Below are positions 25,516-33,490 of a DNA stretch of 64,000 bases, one piece after another. The stretch spans positions 2,082,561-2,146,560 of the forward strand of contig NZ_CP036172.1 of assembly GCF_017357525.1 (NCBI RefSeq), read 5' to 3'. This DNA comes from Methanofollis aquaemaris. GTDB lineage: Archaea; Halobacteriota; Methanomicrobia; Methanomicrobiales; Methanofollaceae. Within the stretch, counting starts at the first letter, position 1, and the number at the start of each line of letters is the position of its first letter. The translations under genes were made by a program, and so were the position numbers. The notes beneath the pieces were generated by a model that saw only the letters and a program-made list of their open reading frames with translations, ran no database searches and was not told the DNA's origin.

Positions 25516-26211
25516 TCAGTTGTTTCCTGGAGCACTCGTCGGGGCAAGCCCGATCTCTGCGATCTCGACAAGGTCGCTCCAGTCAAGAATGGTCTCGACG
25601 CACCCGTCCTTGAGGGTGATCACGCCCATCCCGATGAGGCCGATCTTGTCGCAGAGTTCGAGCCCTTCTTTGATCTCCATCAGGCACCCGACCCCGATGA
25701 TCGCCTCGGGGCGGTGCTGCTTCACCATCCTCTTGATAAAGGTCGAGCCCGGGACGATGAAGACCCGGTAACCCATCTCTTCAAACGTGTCGATCTCAGA
25801 GCCGATTGCACACCGCTTGCACCGGCGGCAGACCAGCCCCTCCGGGGTGAGGGAGGCGGGGCAGTCCCCTGCCCTGAGGCACTGAGGCAGGAAGATTGCC
25901 CTTTTTTCCACCGGCGTATCCCCAAACATCTTCATGTTCATGGTGTTGTGGAGCCTGATGAAGAAGGTGACCAGATCCTTGTCGTCGAAACCAAAGAACT
26001 TGCAGATCCCCTTGATCATCCCCTCAAGGAGGACCATCCCACTTTTCATCAGCCGTGGGAAGTAAAAATGCCCGCTCCTGACAGAAATAGTGGCAATGCT
26101 CATGACGACGACTGCACCGACAAACATTCCGATGAAGATCAGGACCGTGATCTCGCCGATGAGGGTCACCAGCGGGGTCCAGAGCGGGCTTGAGAAGAAC
26201 ATGCTTGCCAT
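25516..26211 (-). CDS. DUF116 domain membrane protein
   Basis: A 231-residue protein with two N-terminal hydrophobic segments (about residues 12-45), then a cytoplasmic DUF116 domain. The domain contains the conserved stretch FLPQCLRAGDCPASLTPEG, four further cysteines in CRRCKRCAIG, the motif VPGSTFIKRMV and VGCLMEIKEGLEL. The cysteine spacing suggests a metal or Fe-S site. DUF116 proteins are common in methanogens and anaerobes and have no assigned function. It lies 18 bases downstream of mtnA on the same strand but has its own promoter-like element inside the end of mtnA. Confidence 0.85.
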   Translation of the reverse strand: MASMFFSSPLWTPLVTLIGEITVLIFIGMFVGAVVVMSIATISVRSGHFYFPRLMKSGMVLLEGMIKGICKFFGFDDKDLVTFFIRLHNTMNMKMFGDTPVEKRAIFLPQCLRAGDCPASLTPEGLVCRRCKRCAIGSEIDTFEEMGYRVFIVPGSTFIKRMVKQHRPEAIIGVGCLMEIKEGLELCDKIGLIGMGVITLKDGCVETILDWSDLVEIAEIGLAPTSAPGNN

Positions 26212-26225
26212 ACAGTAAGGGAAGA

Positions 26226-26240
26226 TAATTTAAATATTCC
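26226..26240 (-). promoter_or_regulatory. TATA element of the DUF116 gene, overlapping the end of mtnA
   Basis: On the minus strand the sequence AATATTTAAATTATC precedes the DUF116 ATG by about 16-30 bases. That is the distance expected for a leaderless archaeal transcript. No ribosome binding site precedes the ATG. Confidence 0.5.
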
Positions 26241-27255
26241 GGGGTTCGGGCATCAGGTCGAAGGGAGGCCTGAAGACGCCCTCCTCGGTGACGATCCCGC
26301 TCACCAGGTCGAGGGGCGTGGCGTCGAAGGCGTAGGTGGTGCACCGCACGCCCTCCCGCACGATCCGCCTGCCATTGAAGACGGCGATCTCATCCTCGTC
26401 GCGCTCCTCGATCACCACCTCGGCCTCGCTCCTCACGGTATCGAAGGTCGAGAGGGGGGCGGCCACATAGAAGGGGATTCCGTGGTGCCGGGCACAGACC
26501 GCGTGCATGTACGTGCCGATCTTGTTGAAGACGGCGTCGCGGGTGATCCGGTCGGCCCCGACGACCACACAGTCGATCTCTCCTCTGCGCATCAGGAACG
26601 CAGCGGTCGAGTCGGTGATCACCCGCACCGGGATCCCGTCCTCCGCGAGTTCGAAGGCGGTGAGGCGCGCACCCTGCAGGAGCGGTCTGGTCTCGCAGGC
26701 CGTGACCGAGACCTCCTTGCCGGCCTCGACCGCCGAACGGACGACACCGAGCGCCGTCCCCCAGGTCGAGCAGGCGAGGGCCCCGGCATTGCAGTGGGTG
26801 AGCACCCTCGCGCCGTCGGGGATGAGCGCCGCCCCGTGTCTCCCGATCGCCCGACAGGTCGCCTCGTCCTCGGCGGCGATCCGGTCTGCCTCCGCGACCG
26901 CCGCCTCCTTCGCGCTCTCGACGGTTTCGGCCGTTCCGGCGGCGGCGAGCACCCGGTCGATCCCCCAGCCCAGGTTCACTGCGGTCGGCCGCGTCCCTCT
27001 GAGGTACCCGGCGGCGTCGACGAGCCCGGCAAGAAAACCCTCCATATCCCCGGCCTCGCTCTGCATCGCGGCCAGGGCGACTCCGTATGCCCCGGCGATC
27101 CCGAGGGCCGGCGCCCCCCTGACCTCGAGCCGCCTGATCGCCGTGGCAAGCCGTTCGGGGTCGGTGCACCGCACTGTCTCCAGGCGTCCGGGGAGGAGGG
27201 TCTGGTCGATGAAGACGATGACCTCGCCCTCGCGGGCGATGGTCCGCGGGATCAA
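26230..27255 (-). CDS. mtnA: S-methyl-5-thioribose-1-phosphate isomerase family (MtnA)
   Basis: A 341-residue aldose-ketose isomerase of the MtnA/eIF2B-like fold. Family motifs are RRLEVRGAPALGIAGAYG near residue 42, the catalytic-cysteine segment LTHCNAGALACSTWGTALG near residue 153, ETRPLLQGARLTAFEL near 188, and VVVGADRITRDAVFNKIGTY near 233 with the catalytic aspartate. It isomerises methylthioribose-1-phosphate to methylthioribulose-1-phosphate; related archaeal enzymes use ribose-1,5-bisphosphate. The start is a TTG that overlaps the TGA stop of the upstream HdrA-like gene. There is no ATG before residue 64, so TTG is the only sensible start, coupled to the upstream gene. Confidence 0.88.
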   Translation of the reverse strand: MIPRTIAREGEVIVFIDQTLLPGRLETVRCTDPERLATAIRRLEVRGAPALGIAGAYGVALAAMQSEAGDMEGFLAGLVDAAGYLRGTRPTAVNLGWGIDRVLAAAGTAETVESAKEAAVAEADRIAAEDEATCRAIGRHGAALIPDGARVLTHCNAGALACSTWGTALGVVRSAVEAGKEVSVTACETRPLLQGARLTAFELAEDGIPVRVITDSTAAFLMRRGEIDCVVVGADRITRDAVFNKIGTYMHAVCARHHGIPFYVAAPLSTFDTVRSEAEVVIEERDEDEIAVFNGRRIVREGVRCTTYAFDATPLDLVSGIVTEEGVFRPPFDLMPEPRNI

Positions 27256-28535
27256 AGGTCCACCTTCAGCGCGTCCTGATAGGCCCGCATCGCCGCGGCC
27301 CCGGCCATCGCCACCGAGTCGGGGATATCTTTCGGGGCGACGGCAGTCCCGGCCACATAGATGCCCGGCCTGAGGGTCGAGACGGTGTCGGTCTTTTCGT
27401 CTTTGATCTGCACGAACCCGGTCGTCTCCAGGGTGATCCCGAGCCGCCCCGCGAGGGCCTCGGCACCGGTCGGGGGCTGCATCCCGACCGAGAGGACGAC
27501 GAGTTCGGGGTGGAGGAACTCGACCTCCGCGGTCTCGGTGTTCTCGACCATCAGTTCAAGCCCGCCGTCCTTTGCGGCGATCTCGCCGGGCATACCGCGG
27601 AGGAACCGAACGCCCATCGCCTGGGCCCGTTCGAAATATTCCTCGTAGCCCTTCCCATAGGCCCTGATGTCCATGTACAGCACGGTCACCTCGGTCTCGG
27701 GATGGTGCTCCTTGATCAGGATGGCGTTCTTGACCGCCGCCATGCAGCAGACGCAGGAGCAGTACGGGCGGTCGATCTGCATGTCCCGCGACCCCACGCA
27801 CTGGAGGAAGGCGATGCTTTTCGGCACCGCACCGTTCGAGAGCCGGCGCAGTTCGCCGCCCGTCGGGCCGCTCGCGTTGATCATCCGCTCGAACTCGAGG
27901 TTGGTCACGACGTCGGGGAGTTTGAGGTAGCGGAGGTTGGCCTTGCGCGAGGGGTCGAAGGTAGTGTACCCGGTGGTGACCACCACGGCGGCGGCCCTTA
28001 CCTCGATCTCTTCTTCGTGATCTTCGTCGTCCCTGAGCACAGCGTCCTTACCGCAGGCCTCGTAGCAGAGCCCGCAGTCGATGCAGTGTTCGGCGTCCCT
28101 GACCGTGATGTTCGGGACGGCCTGCGGCATCGGTTTGTATACCGCCTTGCGCACCCCGATCCCGGCGTCGAAGTGGTTGTAGACCTCGACCGGGCAGACC
28201 TCGGTGCAGTCACCGCAGCCGTTGCACTCTTTCTCGTCGATGTAGCGGGGGTGGCGAAGGAGGCGGACGGTGAAGGCCCCGACCTCGCCCTCGACCCCGA
28301 CGACCTCGGTGCAGGTGTGGAGGGTGACGAGCGGGTGGCGCTCGACGTCGACCATCTTGGGCGAGAGGATGCACATGGAGCAGTCGTTGGTCGGGAAGGT
28401 CTTGTCGAGCATGGCCATGTGCCCGCCGATCGTCGGTTCGCGCTCGACGAGGTGGACGGTCACCCCGTGGTTGGCGAGGTCGAGCGCCGCCTGGATGCCG
28501 GTGATCCCGCCGCCGACGACGACCACCTCAGCCAT
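27252..28535 (-). CDS. HdrA-like FAD/4Fe-4S oxidoreductase
   Basis: A 427-residue relative of the heterodisulfide reductase A subunit. It shows the FAD-binding VVVGGGITGIQAALDLANHG at the start and the HdrA signatures GHMAMLDKTFPTNDCSMC and ILSPKMVDV. One canonical ferredoxin cluster motif is CNGCGDCTEVCP, and a second, atypical set is CIDCGLCYEACGKDA. A further HdrA-typical motif is YCSCVCCMAAVKNA. It is about 220 residues shorter than full HdrA and lacks the C-terminal ferredoxin domain. The start is set at MAEVVVVGG. The longer frame overlaps the carbonic-anhydrase gene and reads as serine/arginine-rich shadow sequence. It overlaps genes on both sides, so it is part of a tight operon. Electron donor and acceptor are unknown. 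Confidence 0.85.
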   Translation of the reverse strand: MAEVVVVGGGITGIQAALDLANHGVTVHLVEREPTIGGHMAMLDKTFPTNDCSMCILSPKMVDVERHPLVTLHTCTEVVGVEGEVGAFTVRLLRHPRYIDEKECNGCGDCTEVCPVEVYNHFDAGIGVRKAVYKPMPQAVPNITVRDAEHCIDCGLCYEACGKDAVLRDDEDHEEEIEVRAAAVVVTTGYTTFDPSRKANLRYLKLPDVVTNLEFERMINASGPTGGELRRLSNGAVPKSIAFLQCVGSRDMQIDRPYCSCVCCMAAVKNAILIKEHHPETEVTVLYMDIRAYGKGYEEYFERAQAMGVRFLRGMPGEIAAKDGGLELMVENTETAEVEFLHPELVVLSVGMQPPTGAEALAGRLGITLETTGFVQIKDEKTDTVSTLRPGIYVAGTAVAPKDIPDSVAMAGAAAMRAYQDALKVDL

Positions 28536-29019
28536 GCCGGTACCCCGCGGCCAGTTCGACGTAGATGCGTGCGTTCTCCCTGATGTGCTCGCGCTGCTCG
28601 GGACCGACCTCCTTGACGACCTTGCCGGGCACACCGAGGACCACCGATCCCGGCGGGACGACCTTGCCTTCGGTGACCACCGCGCCGGCGCCGATGATCG
28701 AGCCTTCACCGACGACCGCTCCGTTCATCACGATCGCGCCCATCCCGACGAGCACCTCGTCTGAGATGGAGCATCCGTGGACAATGGCGCCGTGTCCGAT
28801 CGAGACCCGTTCGCCGATGATGGTCGGGTGACCGGTGCTGCCGTGGACGACGGCGTTGTCCTGAACGTTGGAGTCGGCGCCGATGACGATCCTGTCCCGG
28901 TCGCCCCTGACCACGGCGCCGAACCAGACCGCCGCTCTATCGCCGAGGGTGACGTCGCCGAGGACGGTGGCGTTCTCCGCGATGAAGACCTCGTCGCCGA
29001 TGCGCAGATTGTGGTTCAT
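28528..29019 (-). CDS. Gamma-type carbonic anhydrase / hexapeptide-repeat protein
   Basis: A 163-residue left-handed beta-helix protein of the gamma-carbonic anhydrase family. It has hexapeptide turns throughout (for example ATVLGDVTLGDRAAVWFGA, VVRGD and NVQDNAVVH). The three likely metal histidines lie in NAVVHG, SIGHG and IVHGC. The absence of the acidic loop of Methanosarcina Cam means activity cannot be assumed; many relatives are inactive or carry other roles. It is the first gene of a four-gene run with the HdrA-like gene, mtnA and DUF116. It is divergent from coaD, with only 30 bases between the two starts. Confidence 0.85.
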   Translation of the reverse strand: MNHNLRIGDEVFIAENATVLGDVTLGDRAAVWFGAVVRGDRDRIVIGADSNVQDNAVVHGSTGHPTIIGERVSIGHGAIVHGCSISDEVLVGMGAIVMNGAVVGEGSIIGAGAVVTEGKVVPPGSVVLGVPGKVVKEVGPEQREHIRENARIYVELAAGYRHG

Positions 29020-29049
29020 AATTATAGTATGGGTTCCCCATGACTATCA

Positions 29050-29508
29050 ATGAAGATTATGGTCGGGGGAACCTTCTCTCCCCTTCATGCCGGGCACAGG
29101 AAACTGATCTCGCGCTCGTTCGAACTCGCCGGCCCTGAGGGTCTGGTCGTCGTCGGGCTCTCGTCCGACAATTTTGCGGGCAGGAAGAGCCACCCGGTCA
29201 TGACCTACGAGGCGCGGAAGGCGGCGCTTGAACGGTATATCGAGAGTCTCGGCACCGGGACGACGTGGGAGGTGGAGGCGCTCAACGACCGGTACGGCTC
29301 GGCGCTGGAGGTCGACTTCGATATTCTGGTCGTCTCTGAGGAGACGTTGCCGGTGGGTCTTGAGATCAACAAACTCCGCCGGGCCAAGGGGAAGAGGATG
29401 GTGGAGATCCACCAGATCGCCTGTGTCCTCGCGGAGGACGGGAAGTGGATCTCCTCGACCAGGATCATCAGGGGCGAGATCGACGATGCGGGACGGATGA
29501 TGCGGTGA
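29050..29508 (+). CDS. coaD: Archaeal phosphopantetheine adenylyltransferase
   Basis: A 152-residue nucleotidyltransferase that joins ATP and phosphopantetheine to give dephospho-CoA, the penultimate step of coenzyme A synthesis. The nucleotide-binding motif GGTFSPLHAGHRKLI is at residues 6-20, and the C-terminal ISSTRIIRGEID motif binds the triphosphate. The length and the SSDNFAGRKSHPV loop fit the archaeal CoaD type. The start ATG is three codons before a second ATG (MKIMVGG). It shares a 30-base divergent promoter gap with the carbonic-anhydrase-like gene. Confidence 0.93.
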   Translation: MKIMVGGTFSPLHAGHRKLISRSFELAGPEGLVVVGLSSDNFAGRKSHPVMTYEARKAALERYIESLGTGTTWEVEALNDRYGSALEVDFDILVVSEETLPVGLEINKLRRAKGKRMVEIHQIACVLAEDGKWISSTRIIRGEIDDAGRMMR

Positions 29509-29596
29509 GGGTGGATTATTTTATTCAGTCAGGAAAATGCGCCGATGCCTTCGGAACCCTGCCTATCCGGAAAATAGGTGAATCTGTTCGCCCTCG

Positions 29597-30826
29597 TCAT
29601 ACAGATTCGTCCTCGACGCACCAGTCCATCAGTTGAGCCGCGCGTAATTCTTCTGCCCCCGTATAATCGACGCCGTAAATGTCCTGGTAAAAGGACAGCA
29701 CCCATTCGTTCAGGTCTATGTCTTCAAATCTGTCGGGATATGTCGACTTTGCAATGACCATCATGTTGATCGGATATTCCAGACGTTCTGCGGAGTTTCT
29801 GGGTGCATAGGGGAGGGACGTGACGTGGTGATCTTTCACGGCGTCGAGTTCCCGGAGATTTCTGTAATAGGGTGCGTAATACAGTTCGTCGGGCGGATGA
29901 TACCCGCTGGCCGTACCGAGAATGATGACGTCCGGGTTCATGGCAAGGACCTGTTCGGTGTTTATGACCTGGAACGTACCCACATCAGATCTGTACGCGT
30001 TTTTTGCATTGACAACATTTTCGACGATGTACGATTCGGTCGTCTTCAGTCCCCAGGCTATTCCCGCGGCAGTCTCGGTCCTGTGCATGGAAGAGAGTCC
30101 GAAGAGCAGCACACCGAGTTTTTGATCGTCAGATATATTTTGCGTCCTTTCTCTGATCCGGTCCTCCCGTGACTCCAGTTTTGCTATGATTTCTTCTGCC
30201 TTCTTTTCTTCTCCGAAGACGTTGCCGATGATCCGGATTTCGTCTGATATTTCGGTGGGGTCGGCATTTTTAGCGCATTCGGGAGTATACAGAACAACAA
30301 CCGGAATGCCGAGCGATTCGATCATTCTGATGCTTTTCTGTGCGTTCTCGTCCTCTCCGGAGAGAAATGACGAACTTCCGAGGCGTATGATGACCACGTC
30401 CGGTTTGAGGGAGGCGAGCGTCTCAAGATTCATTGCCGAACCGTAATCCATGAACAGGGGAAGGTCTTTGAGATGCGGTGAGAGAGCAAGCGCGACATTC
30501 TTTCCTCCCTCGATTGACAGGTTTCTTCCATTGTCAAGGGAATAGCTGTAGTTAGAGACAAATTGGGAACCCTTCGACCCGAGGCCGACGATCGTGTCGT
30601 CGACACCGAAGATATACATCACTTCCTCGACGAGGCCGTCCGATACGGTCGCCACTCTCTCGATTTTCGCGGGTATCGTGACTTCGATGCCGCGGCTGTC
30701 CGTCACCGTTCTGACCTGCTCGTTTGCGATTGCGTTATCCGGGGTTGTTTCCTGCGTTTGCATGCACCCGCAAAAGGCAACCGCCGAGACCAGGATGCAG
30801 AAGACGATTGCTGTCTGAATTTTCAT
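29597..30826 (-). CDS. ABC transporter substrate-binding lipoprotein (iron/cobalamin BtuF-FecB type)
   Basis: A 409-residue periplasmic-binding-type protein. An N-terminal hydrophobic stretch VFCILVSAVAFCGC ends in a lipobox-like cysteine. The mature domain starts VTDSRGIEVTIPAKIERVAT, typical of the iron-siderophore/cobalamin family (PF01497), and continues with LASLKPDVVIIRLGSSSF and a C-terminal lobe containing MNPDVIILGTASGYHPPDELYYAPYYRNL. The start is taken at MKIQTAIVF, which has GGAGG upstream and overlaps the methyltransferase stop as ATGA. No permease or ATPase gene is adjacent, so it must use a distant transporter or act as a binder. It is the last gene of the PadR-linked cassette and AT-richer than the core genes. 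Confidence 0.88.
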   Translation of the reverse strand: MKIQTAIVFCILVSAVAFCGCMQTQETTPDNAIANEQVRTVTDSRGIEVTIPAKIERVATVSDGLVEEVMYIFGVDDTIVGLGSKGSQFVSNYSYSLDNGRNLSIEGGKNVALALSPHLKDLPLFMDYGSAMNLETLASLKPDVVIIRLGSSSFLSGEDENAQKSIRMIESLGIPVVVLYTPECAKNADPTEISDEIRIIGNVFGEEKKAEEIIAKLESREDRIRERTQNISDDQKLGVLLFGLSSMHRTETAAGIAWGLKTTESYIVENVVNAKNAYRSDVGTFQVINTEQVLAMNPDVIILGTASGYHPPDELYYAPYYRNLRELDAVKDHHVTSLPYAPRNSAERLEYPINMMVIAKSTYPDRFEDIDLNEWVLSFYQDIYGVDYTGAEELRAAQLMDWCVEDESV

Positions 30827-31434
30827 GTTCTCGCCTCCGGCACACAAAATGAGATCATGTAGTTGTACCCGAGATCTGCCAGACCGATCCTTTCAAAGCC
30901 GTAGTGCGATATGATCGGTTCAAGTTCTTCCGCCGATATGCGCATCCTGAACGGCGGGCCGAAATGCATCTCCTCTTTTTTGCATTCGATGACGACCAGG
31001 CGCCCGTGTCTCTTCAGGACGCGTCGAATGTCTGAAAAGAGCGTCTCAGCCACCTGATCGAGGTCGAGGGCGTGGAGGACCGTGACGAGGAAACAGACAT
31101 CAATGGTGTCGTCGTCGAAGGGCAACCGCTCTGAGAGATCGGCGACCGTTGCCGTGATATTTTTCAACCCGGCTAAATCCGCTTTTTTCATCAGGGCGTC
31201 GGCCAGATCTTCCCGTATGTCCACGGCAATGACCGACCCCTGGTCACCGACCTCTCGTGCGGCATACAGGGAATATTCGCCTGCTCCGCAACCGAGGTCG
31301 AGGAAGACGTCTCCTTTCTTGAGGTTCACTTCCTGAAATATCCGGTCCGGGTCGTGCATCCAGAAACTGCTCGGACTTCTCTTTCCGTGGCCGCCCTCGC
31401 CGTGACGGCACACGGGCCTCTCTGTGTCCTCCAT
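30823..31434 (-). CDS. Class I SAM-dependent methyltransferase
   Basis: A 203-residue protein starting at MEDTERPVCRHG, chosen because AAGGAGGAG lies just upstream and the longer frame would overlap the neighbouring stop. The SAM site is clear: VFLDLGCGAGEYSLYAAREVG near residue 45, IAVDIRED, and a post-II motif DVCFLVTVLHAL. The N terminus has a Cys-His-rich CRHGEGGHG that could bind metal. The substrate is unknown; relatives include small-molecule and arsenite methyltransferases. It lies between the TrmO-FmdE fusion (25-base gap) and the substrate-binding protein (4-base overlap), so it belongs to the same transcription unit. Confidence 0.85.
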   Translation of the reverse strand: MEDTERPVCRHGEGGHGKRSPSSFWMHDPDRIFQEVNLKKGDVFLDLGCGAGEYSLYAAREVGDQGSVIAVDIREDLADALMKKADLAGLKNITATVADLSERLPFDDDTIDVCFLVTVLHALDLDQVAETLFSDIRRVLKRHGRLVVIECKKEEMHFGPPFRMRISAEELEPIISHYGFERIGLADLGYNYMISFCVPEART

Positions 31435-31459
31435 GGTGGTGTGTCTCCTCCTTCTGTCT

Positions 31460-32782
31460 TCATGCTTTTTCGACGATGCCTCTGCCTTCAACTTCCCGAT
31501 ATTTCCTGCTGCACATGAAACACATCCCTGTATCTCTGTCGATCTTTGTGGCCATCACGATCTCCCCGCACTGCGGGCAGACGGCGCTCGCCGCTATCGG
31601 GGCGTAGTCGGGAATGTCGGGAACAACGGTTTCAGCGACGAATATTTTTTCAAAGGGGAGTTTCATCAGTGCAAAAGCGGCTTCCTGTCCTTTTTCTCTG
31701 AAACTTTTCTCTTCTTCCGGTGTTCCCGCCCGGTTCATGATGACTTTTTCCATCAACGGGTAGAACTCGGGGACGGCGTCTCCGACATATTTCTTGAACT
31801 CGGGCCTGGCTCGTATGCGGACTCCTTCTTCTTTTCCGCGGACGGCAAACGTGACCGCAAGTTTTCCGAGGTCGCGGTAGATGAGGGAGTTGTTTCCCAG
31901 CGTGCACCCCGAAACCGCCTGGACGCCGTCGGCGAAGCAGGCATTGATCTCGACGATTGCAAGGAGGTTCTCCATAACGCCGTCTGAGTTCATGCAGTCC
32001 GGGCCGAGAAGGTGCAGGCCGTACATCGAGGCCATCACGCCGAGGGCGCTGCCCGGACAATAATGCCCGTGAATTTCCGCCGTTTTTACCAGACAGGTCG
32101 CGATATCTTTCTTTCGAAGCGCCTCTCCGAACTCTGCCCGCGGGTTTATTCTCAATTTTTCGATCCTCGCGCTCTCGAGCACACCTGAACAGAACAGGTC
32201 TCCGGCATTTTCATTGACATTCTCTTTCATTTCATCACTCTCTTTGTATTCGTTCATGATCGCATCCATCCATTCGGGAACAAAAGTGTCGTTCTGCGGG
32301 AATTGTTCACCCACATAGGGTTTGAGGTCCAGGACCGGGCTTCTGTCGATTGCGTCCAGACCAGAGACGGTCAATGTGGTGCCGTCCCTTCCCAGCAGCC
32401 GGACCACCGTCATCAGCAGAGGGTTTGGGCGGGCCGGGCTGCAGGTGGAAAAGATGCCCTTTAACGGGTAATCGGTACGGCCGACAGGGTGAACTTTTTT
32501 CAGGGACCGACCGGTGTCTGAAACCTCGTGACCCCAGTAGAGAACCACGATGTGGGAGAAGTCTTCGATGCCCTCGAGGAGATCGGCCATCTCCTCCTGT
32601 ATGACGATCTTCGAACGCGCGTCCGATGCTTCATGAAATTTTTTCAGTGCGGTGCCCGGTTCATCGTTCAGTTTCAGGCCGTCGCCGTCCGCGACGAGTT
32701 GCGGTGCTGCCAGATCGTTCCTGATGATCCCGATGGGTTTCAGCGTGATAGCCTCCGCTAGTGTCGTGTCTGTTTGTTCCAT
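31460..32782 (-). CDS. Fusion of TrmO/TsaA-like and FmdE-like domains
   Basis: A 440-residue two-domain protein. Residues 10-160 match the TrmO/YaeB fold (tRNA t6A methyltransferase-like, SAM-binding): LKPIGIIRND, then SHIVVLYWGH, HPVGRTDYPLKGIFSTCSPA with ARPNPLLMTVV, and GLDAIDRSPVLDLKPY. After a linker rich in Glu, Lys and Asn, residues 200-440 match FmdE (PF02663): IHGHYCPGSALGVMASMYGL, VEINACFADGVQAVSGCTLG, and a C-terminal zinc ribbon CPQCGE...CFMC. FmdE-type proteins bind zinc and are linked to molybdenum or tungsten enzymes, but their role is unsettled. The fusion suggests methylation or SAM binding tied to a metal-cofactor step. Confidence 0.85.
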   Translation of the reverse strand: MEQTDTTLAEAITLKPIGIIRNDLAAPQLVADGDGLKLNDEPGTALKKFHEASDARSKIVIQEEMADLLEGIEDFSHIVVLYWGHEVSDTGRSLKKVHPVGRTDYPLKGIFSTCSPARPNPLLMTVVRLLGRDGTTLTVSGLDAIDRSPVLDLKPYVGEQFPQNDTFVPEWMDAIMNEYKESDEMKENVNENAGDLFCSGVLESARIEKLRINPRAEFGEALRKKDIATCLVKTAEIHGHYCPGSALGVMASMYGLHLLGPDCMNSDGVMENLLAIVEINACFADGVQAVSGCTLGNNSLIYRDLGKLAVTFAVRGKEEGVRIRARPEFKKYVGDAVPEFYPLMEKVIMNRAGTPEEEKSFREKGQEAAFALMKLPFEKIFVAETVVPDIPDYAPIAASAVCPQCGEIVMATKIDRDTGMCFMCSRKYREVEGRGIVEKA

Positions 32783-32798
32783 TTTTTTGTCTCCTGGT

Positions 32799-33278
32799 CT
32801 AAAGGGTCTTTATTTCTTCAAAACTCCTTTTTAGAATCTCTTTTGCCTGGTCTATCTTCTCTTCGGGAAGTTTTTCTACATAGAACCTGATGTCCATCAT
32901 GAGATGGATCAACGAAATATTCTCTTCTCCGAAAATTTCGAGGTGCATTTTTTTAAAAAAATTCACTCTCTCTTCAGACCCTTCTCTTTCGTTTTTGAAG
33001 TTCGAGATCGTTTTTTCTCCTGCATCTGTCAGTTCGTATGTTGTCTTTGAGCGCTTTCCGACTTCTTTTACTCTGATGAGTCCCTCCGATTCAAGAGATT
33101 TTAACAGGGGGTACACGGTTCCTTTGTTCGGAACCCACGTCCCCTCGGTCTGTTCGGCGATCTCCTTGAGGAGGTCGTACCCGGATTTCGGCTCTTTCTC
33201 CAGGGAGTGGAGGATCAGGACGGTGAGCAGTCCTCTCTCTTTTCCTTTTTCGGGGGTGAATTTCCAGATGCTGTGCAT
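32799..33278 (-). CDS. PadR family transcriptional regulator
   Basis: A 159-residue PadR-type repressor. The winged helix spans residues 15-95, with GLLTVLILHSLEKEPKSGYD, KEIAEQTEGTWVPNKGTVYP and LLKSLESEGLIRVKE. A C-terminal helical dimer arm (about 100-155) follows. PadR proteins respond to small ligands and bind inverted repeats at promoters. The gene starts downstream of a promoter with a GTRACAA palindrome near its start site. It lies 16 bases before the TrmO-FmdE gene, so it probably controls itself and the three following genes, and plausibly the activase gene upstream as well. Confidence 0.9.
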   Translation of the reverse strand: MHSIWKFTPEKGKERGLLTVLILHSLEKEPKSGYDLLKEIAEQTEGTWVPNKGTVYPLLKSLESEGLIRVKEVGKRSKTTYELTDAGEKTISNFKNEREGSEERVNFFKKMHLEIFGEENISLIHLMMDIRFYVEKLPEEKIDQAKEILKRSFEEIKTL

Positions 33279-33339
33279 AATTCTCTCGTGTTTTGAGATC
33301 GGTGCGGTGACATTTGAAGGTTTTTATGCCAACGGTTTG

Positions 33340-33395
33340 GTAACAACCTATTGTCACAACATTGTTATAAGAGTTGCGTATTGTGTGATCACAAC
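33340..33395 (-). promoter_or_regulatory. Promoter and putative operators of the PadR operon
   Basis: On the minus strand TTATAA (33365-33370) can serve as TATA box, with transcription expected near 33342. The inverted repeat GTAACAA-CCTA-TTGTCAC (33340-33357, one mismatch) covers that start. A perfect 10-bp palindrome TGTGATCACA lies upstream at 33384-33393. The positions fit repression by the PadR protein encoded next. Which site it binds is inference. Confidence 0.5.
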
Positions 33396-33490
33396 ACAGC
33401 GATATGTCACATCGTCCGATCCGGTACCCTGCTCTCTCAAAAATCGGAGAGGAGCGGAAGACCGGCGCTCTTCCCCTGGTGTGCGAATAC

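Noticed and set aside
27510-28583. A 357-residue plus-strand frame antisense to the HdrA-like gene
   Set aside because: His/Asp/Val/Gly-rich without motifs; the minus strand has FAD and cluster motifs throughout.
28536-28709. Longer N-terminus for the HdrA-like protein
   Set aside because: The added 58 residues are Ser/Arg-rich and lie inside the carbonic-anhydrase-like gene in another frame.
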